Shown here: positions 60,938 through 64,000 of the stretch, piece by piece | How the letters are laid out: each line of letters starts with the position of its first letter | How positions within the stretch are numbered: the first letter of the stretch is position 1 | Assembly (NCBI GenBank): GCA_020536535.1 | Contig: JAHLWZ010000197.1 | Coordinates: forward strand, 748-64,747 | Origin: Pelomyxa schiedti | Lineage: Eukaryota; Evosea; Pelobiontida; Pelomyxidae | Reading direction: 5' to 3' | Length of the DNA: 64,000 nucleotides | Position numbers and translations under genes: made by a program | The notes under the pieces: model-generated | Database searches by the model: none | The model's input: only the letters and a program-made list of their open reading frames with translations | What the model was told of the DNA's origin: nothing

Positions 60938-63337
60938 ATGTCAACAACCACTGAGACAACCACAACACTACCAGCTGAGGCCCCAAGCACAGTCGCACCA
61001 GGAGGCGAGCACACTGAGACCTTTGCTTTCCAGGCCGAAATCAACCAGTTGCTCAGCTTGATCATCAATACTTTCTACACCAACAAGGACATTTTCCTTC
61101 GAGAGCTCATTTCCAACTCCTCTGATGTACTTACCCTCCCCTTATCTCTTAACTCCCTCTCCGATTGATTAGATGTTAAGAAATTACGCTAACATATAAT
61201 CAAAAACCAATCAAACAAAAACACAACACCGGCTGACGATGACAACAGGCCTTGGACAAAATACGATACAAGGGACTTCAAGACAAGGCGCAGTTGGACA
61301 CTGAGCCAGACCTGTGGATCAGGATCGTGCCAGACAAGGAGGCGGGGACCATCACGATCTGGGACACTGGCGTCGGCATGACCAAGAGCGAGCTCATCAG
61401 CAACCTGGGGACCATCGCCAAGTCCGGCACCAAGTCGTTCATGGAGCAGCTCACGCAGGGGACCGCCGACATCAGCATGATCGGCCAGTTTGGCGTCGGG
61501 TTCTACAGCTCGTACCTGGTCGCCGACAAGGTGTCGGTGGTGTCCAAGGCCAACGAGGACGAGCAGTACTTGTGGGAGAGCAGCGCCGGCGGCGAGTTCA
61601 CGATCACGCTGGACACGAGGGGCGAGCGCCTCAAGCGGGGCACCAAGGTGATCCTCAAGGTCAAGGAGGACCAGCACGACTACCTCGACGTCAAGAAGAT
61701 CAAGGACATCATCAAGAAGCACTCTGAGTTCATCCAGTACCCCATCTCGGTCTACGAGACCAAGGAGAAGGAGGAGGAGATCACCGACGACGAGGCCGAG
61801 GCCGCCGCTTCCGCTCCTGAGAAGACTGAGGAGCCGGCGGCCGCTGACAAGCCAAAGATCGAGGACATATCTGATGACAAGGCCAAGCCAGCAAAGAAGA
61901 AGAAGAAGGTCAAGTCTGTGTCCCATGAGTGGGTCCAGGTCAACAAGCAGAGGCCAATTTGGACGCGGAACCCGAGCGAGATCACCAAGGAGGAGTACGG
62001 CGCCTTCTACAAGACTATCTCGAACGACTGGGAGGAGCACCTCGCCGTCAAGCACTTTAGCGTCGAGGGCCAGCTGGAGTTCAAGGCCATTCTGTTTGTG
62101 CCAAAGAGGGCTCCGTTTGACCTGTTTGAGTCTAAGAGGAAGCTCAACAACATCAAGCTGTACGTGAGGAGGGTGTTTATCATGGACGACTGCAGGGAGC
62201 TTATACCAGAGTACCTCAACTTCATCAAGGGAATCGTGGACAGCGAGGACCTGCCGCTCAACATTTCCCGTGAGACGCTCCAGCAGAACAAGATTCTCAA
62301 GGTGATCAGGAAGAACTTGGTCAAGAAGTGCATTGAGCTGTTTGTGGAGCTGCAGGAGAACAAGGAGGACTACAAGAAGTTCTATGAGGCGTTCAGCAAG
62401 AATATCAAGCTGGGAATTCATGAGGACTCGCAGAACCGCGCCAAGCTGGCTGAGCTGCTCAGGTTCTACTCCACCAAGTCGCTGGACGAGATGACCACCT
62501 TTAAGGACTATGTGACCAGGATGAAGGAGGGGCAGAAGGACATCTACTACATCACCGGAGAGAGCAAGAAGGCCGTAGAGAACTCTCCGTTCCTCGAGGG
62601 ATTCAAGAAGCGCAACGTGGAAGTACTGTTCCTCACTGAGCCTATCGACGAGTATGCCGTGCAGCAGCTCAAGGAGTTTGACGGCAAGAAGCTCATTGCA
62701 GTCACCAAAGAGGGTCTGAAGCTGGACGACCTTGACACGGAAGAGGAAAAGAGAAAGCAGGCCGAACTTGTTCAGCAGAATGAGACTCTTTGCAAGACCA
62801 TTAAAGATATTCTTGGTGACAAGGTGGAGAAGGTATTTGTCAGCAACAGGTTGGTCACTTCGCCCTGCGTCCTCGTTACCGGTGAGTATGGCTGGAGTGC
62901 AAACATGGAGCGCATCATGAAGGCACAAGCTCTGCGCGACTCTTCAATGTCTACCTACATGACTTCAAAGAAAATGTTAGAGCTGAATGTTGAGCATCCA
63001 ATTATTACAGAGCTCAAGAAGCAAGCCGATGTGAGTAACTCAAACCCTAATAACATATCTTTGCAACTTGGACTAATTCTTTCCGCAGAGGGATAAGGGT
63101 GACAAGACCGTGAAGGATCTTATCTGGTTGCTCTTTGAAACCGCTCTTCTCACATCTGGTTTCTCACTTGAGGACCCAACTGCGTTCGGCTCCCGCATTC
63201 ACAGAATGATCAAGCTTGGGCTGTCCATTGAGGATACACCGGCACCAGAGGCAACAACCACCACACCACCCCCACTTGAGTCTACAGGCACCTCCGAGGA
63301 GGCAGCGGAGACCACCAAGATGGAGGATGTTGACTAG
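60938..63337 (+). CDS. HSP90: Cytosolic heat shock protein HSP90, copy 2
   Basis: Exons 60938-61126, 61249-63030 and 63089-63337 give 739 residues. Both introns (122 and 58 bp) sit at exactly the positions of those in copy 1 (after NSSD and after KKQAD), but their sequences are unrelated. The protein is nearly identical to copy 1 through the ATPase, middle and C-terminal domains and also ends MEDVD. It differs mainly in the N-terminal Thr-rich start, the charged linker and scattered conservative changes (VVLKIK to VILKVK, REML to RETL). Codon choice differs at many third positions while the protein stays the same, so purifying selection rather than very recent copying is acting over most of the gene. 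Confidence 0.97.
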
Positions 63338-63381
63338 AAGTATTTCCACAACAAGCACGCAGTACACCAGGCAGTAAAGTA

Positions 63382-63405
63382 GTGAGTTGTATGCACTTAT
63401 TTTAC
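63382..63405 (+). repeat. 3' UTR element shared by the two HSP90 genes (copy 2)
   Basis: Counterpart of the element at 3053-3075: GTGAGTTGTATGCACTTATT followed by TTAC, about 45 bp after the stop. Confidence 0.6.
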
Positions 63406-63412
63406 CTTGCTA

Positions 63413-63418
63413 AATAAA
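63413..63418 (+). terminator. Polyadenylation signal AATAAA of HSP90 copy 2
   Basis: AATAAA followed directly by an A run, 76 bp after the stop codon. Confidence 0.6.
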
Positions 63419-63537
63419 AAAAAACCTTGTTTTTGGCTACACTTGGCTGTGAGTTTTCTTTGCAGAAAGAAACAACCTTCTAAAGAAAAAAAAACCAAGT
63501 AAAGAAAAGAAAGTATCTTGATACAGCAAGGTTAACT

Positions 63538-64000
63538 CTACATGCCACGGACTTGGTTGACAATTTTTTGTGCTTTTTGTAGTGCATCTAGAATGGCTTT
63601 GCAGGCTTTGCGTTTTTCCACAATTCCATGCTGCTCCTCGAGTAGTTCAGAAAATTTTTCGGCATGGTAAAGTCTGTTGACAAGCTCATTGTGCATGTTT
63701 TCTTTCGCGGTGTTAACAAGGAAGTGCATGATGGCCTTTGGGACTGTATCATTGATGTTCTTCCGCACAGTGTTGAAGTATGACTCCAGAAGTGTTTCTG
63801 AGAATATGGTGAGGTGTGATGAATCACGGGCGAACCTACTTATGAGCTCAGTGTCATTGTTTTCTTTTTCTGTGGCTGCTGTTGTAATTTTGATGGTTGT
63901 GGGAACCTTTCCCGAGTTAGAAGAGGTGCAGTTCTATTTAGGGGGCAGTTAAACCATTCGTAGTCCCTCCTCAGAGTCACTTGGGACAACCTGTACCTGT
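63538..64000 (-). CDS. C-terminal GED of a dynamin-related protein (partial)
   Basis: Exons 64000-63955 (continuing beyond the window), 63906-63840 and 63797-63538, with introns of 48 and 42 bp. The joined frame gives an acidic linker (VVPSDSEEGLRMVPTTIK) and then the GTPase effector domain: ELIKTLLESYFNTVRKNIND, TVPKAIMHFLVNTAKEN, MHNELVNRLYHAEKFSELLE and a C-terminal helix ending VNQVRGM. This is the Dnm1/Drp1/DRP-type GED, which folds back onto the stalk of the self-assembling membrane-scission GTPase. There is no proline-rich tail, so it is more like a mitochondrial/peroxisomal or Dlp-type dynamin than classical endocytic dynamin. The GTPase domain lies outside the window. Confidence 0.9.

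Noticed and set aside
61189-62928. Long Leu/Val-rich minus-strand open frame (and its counterpart at 815-2161)
   Set aside because: It is a shadow of HSP90 caused by strong C/G codon bias.

Overview
This is nuclear DNA of a unicellular eukaryote. About two dozen protein genes are packed on both strands, often with only 65-200 bp between them. Most genes are split by many very short introns (typically 38-60 bp, GT...AG), and the few intronless genes are GC-rich. Gene content points to a flagellate-capable amoebozoan-type protist: a cilia/flagella WD protein (CFAP52), a divergent STAT-like factor, a BAR-PH-ArfGAP-ankyrin protein, a C2-ankyrin-kinase, an RPB1 with a long CTD, a SAR1 GTPase and a dynamin-related protein. 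An archamoeba (Pelomyxa/Mastigamoeba-like) is my best guess, mainly from CFAP52 plus two members of a propeller-like protein family I associate with that group; this is an inference of modest confidence.

Layout. 1-3.0 kb: start of a membrane protein (-) and cytosolic HSP90 copy 1 (+). 3.6-10.2 kb: RPB1, rebuilt here as 19 exons encoding 1847 residues. 10.8-14.4 kb: STAT-like gene followed by a decayed partial copy of its own 3' end. 14.5-16.6 kb: AAAP amino-acid transporter. 16.7-26.2 kb (-): RWD domain joined to a YchF/Ygr210-type GTPase, an ACAP/ASAP-like ArfGAP, and a C2-ankyrin-kinase. 26.6-27.9 kb: PI-PLC X-domain protein. 28.0-32.1 kb (-): Hip/ST13-like TPR protein and CFAP52. 32.4-39.3 kb: small zinc-binding protein, intronless family-A DNA polymerase, multispanning membrane protein, propeller-family gene A. 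39.7-42.8 kb: EDR2_C-domain protein and SAR1. 43.4 kb: 100-N assembly gap. 43.5-50.1 kb: IPT/TIG fragment, RBM28/Nop4-like RNA-binding protein (-), secreted NHL-like protein, propeller-family gene B. 50.2-60.6 kb: CS-domain protein, Mei2-like protein (-), SLC45/SUT-like transporter, NHP2, cation/Ca2+ exchanger (-). 60.9-63.3 kb: HSP90 copy 2. The right edge holds the C-terminal GED of a dynamin-related protein (-).

There is no operon-like pathway. The genes are mostly housekeeping (transcription, rRNA processing, vesicle traffic, transport, chaperones) with signalling genes mixed in. The most notable points are non-canonical introns (GC-AG and one GA-AG) in RPB1, SAR1 and the GTPase gene; the apparent RWD-GTPase fusion; an intronless bacterial/phage-style DNA polymerase; a STAT-like protein whose SH2 phosphotyrosine-binding Arg is replaced by His, with a pseudogene fragment beside it; and two near-identical HSP90 genes about 58 kb apart that share introns and a 3' UTR element. 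Exon coordinates were derived by hand from splice signals, reading frame and family alignment. For fully rebuilt genes the exon lengths sum to a multiple of three.
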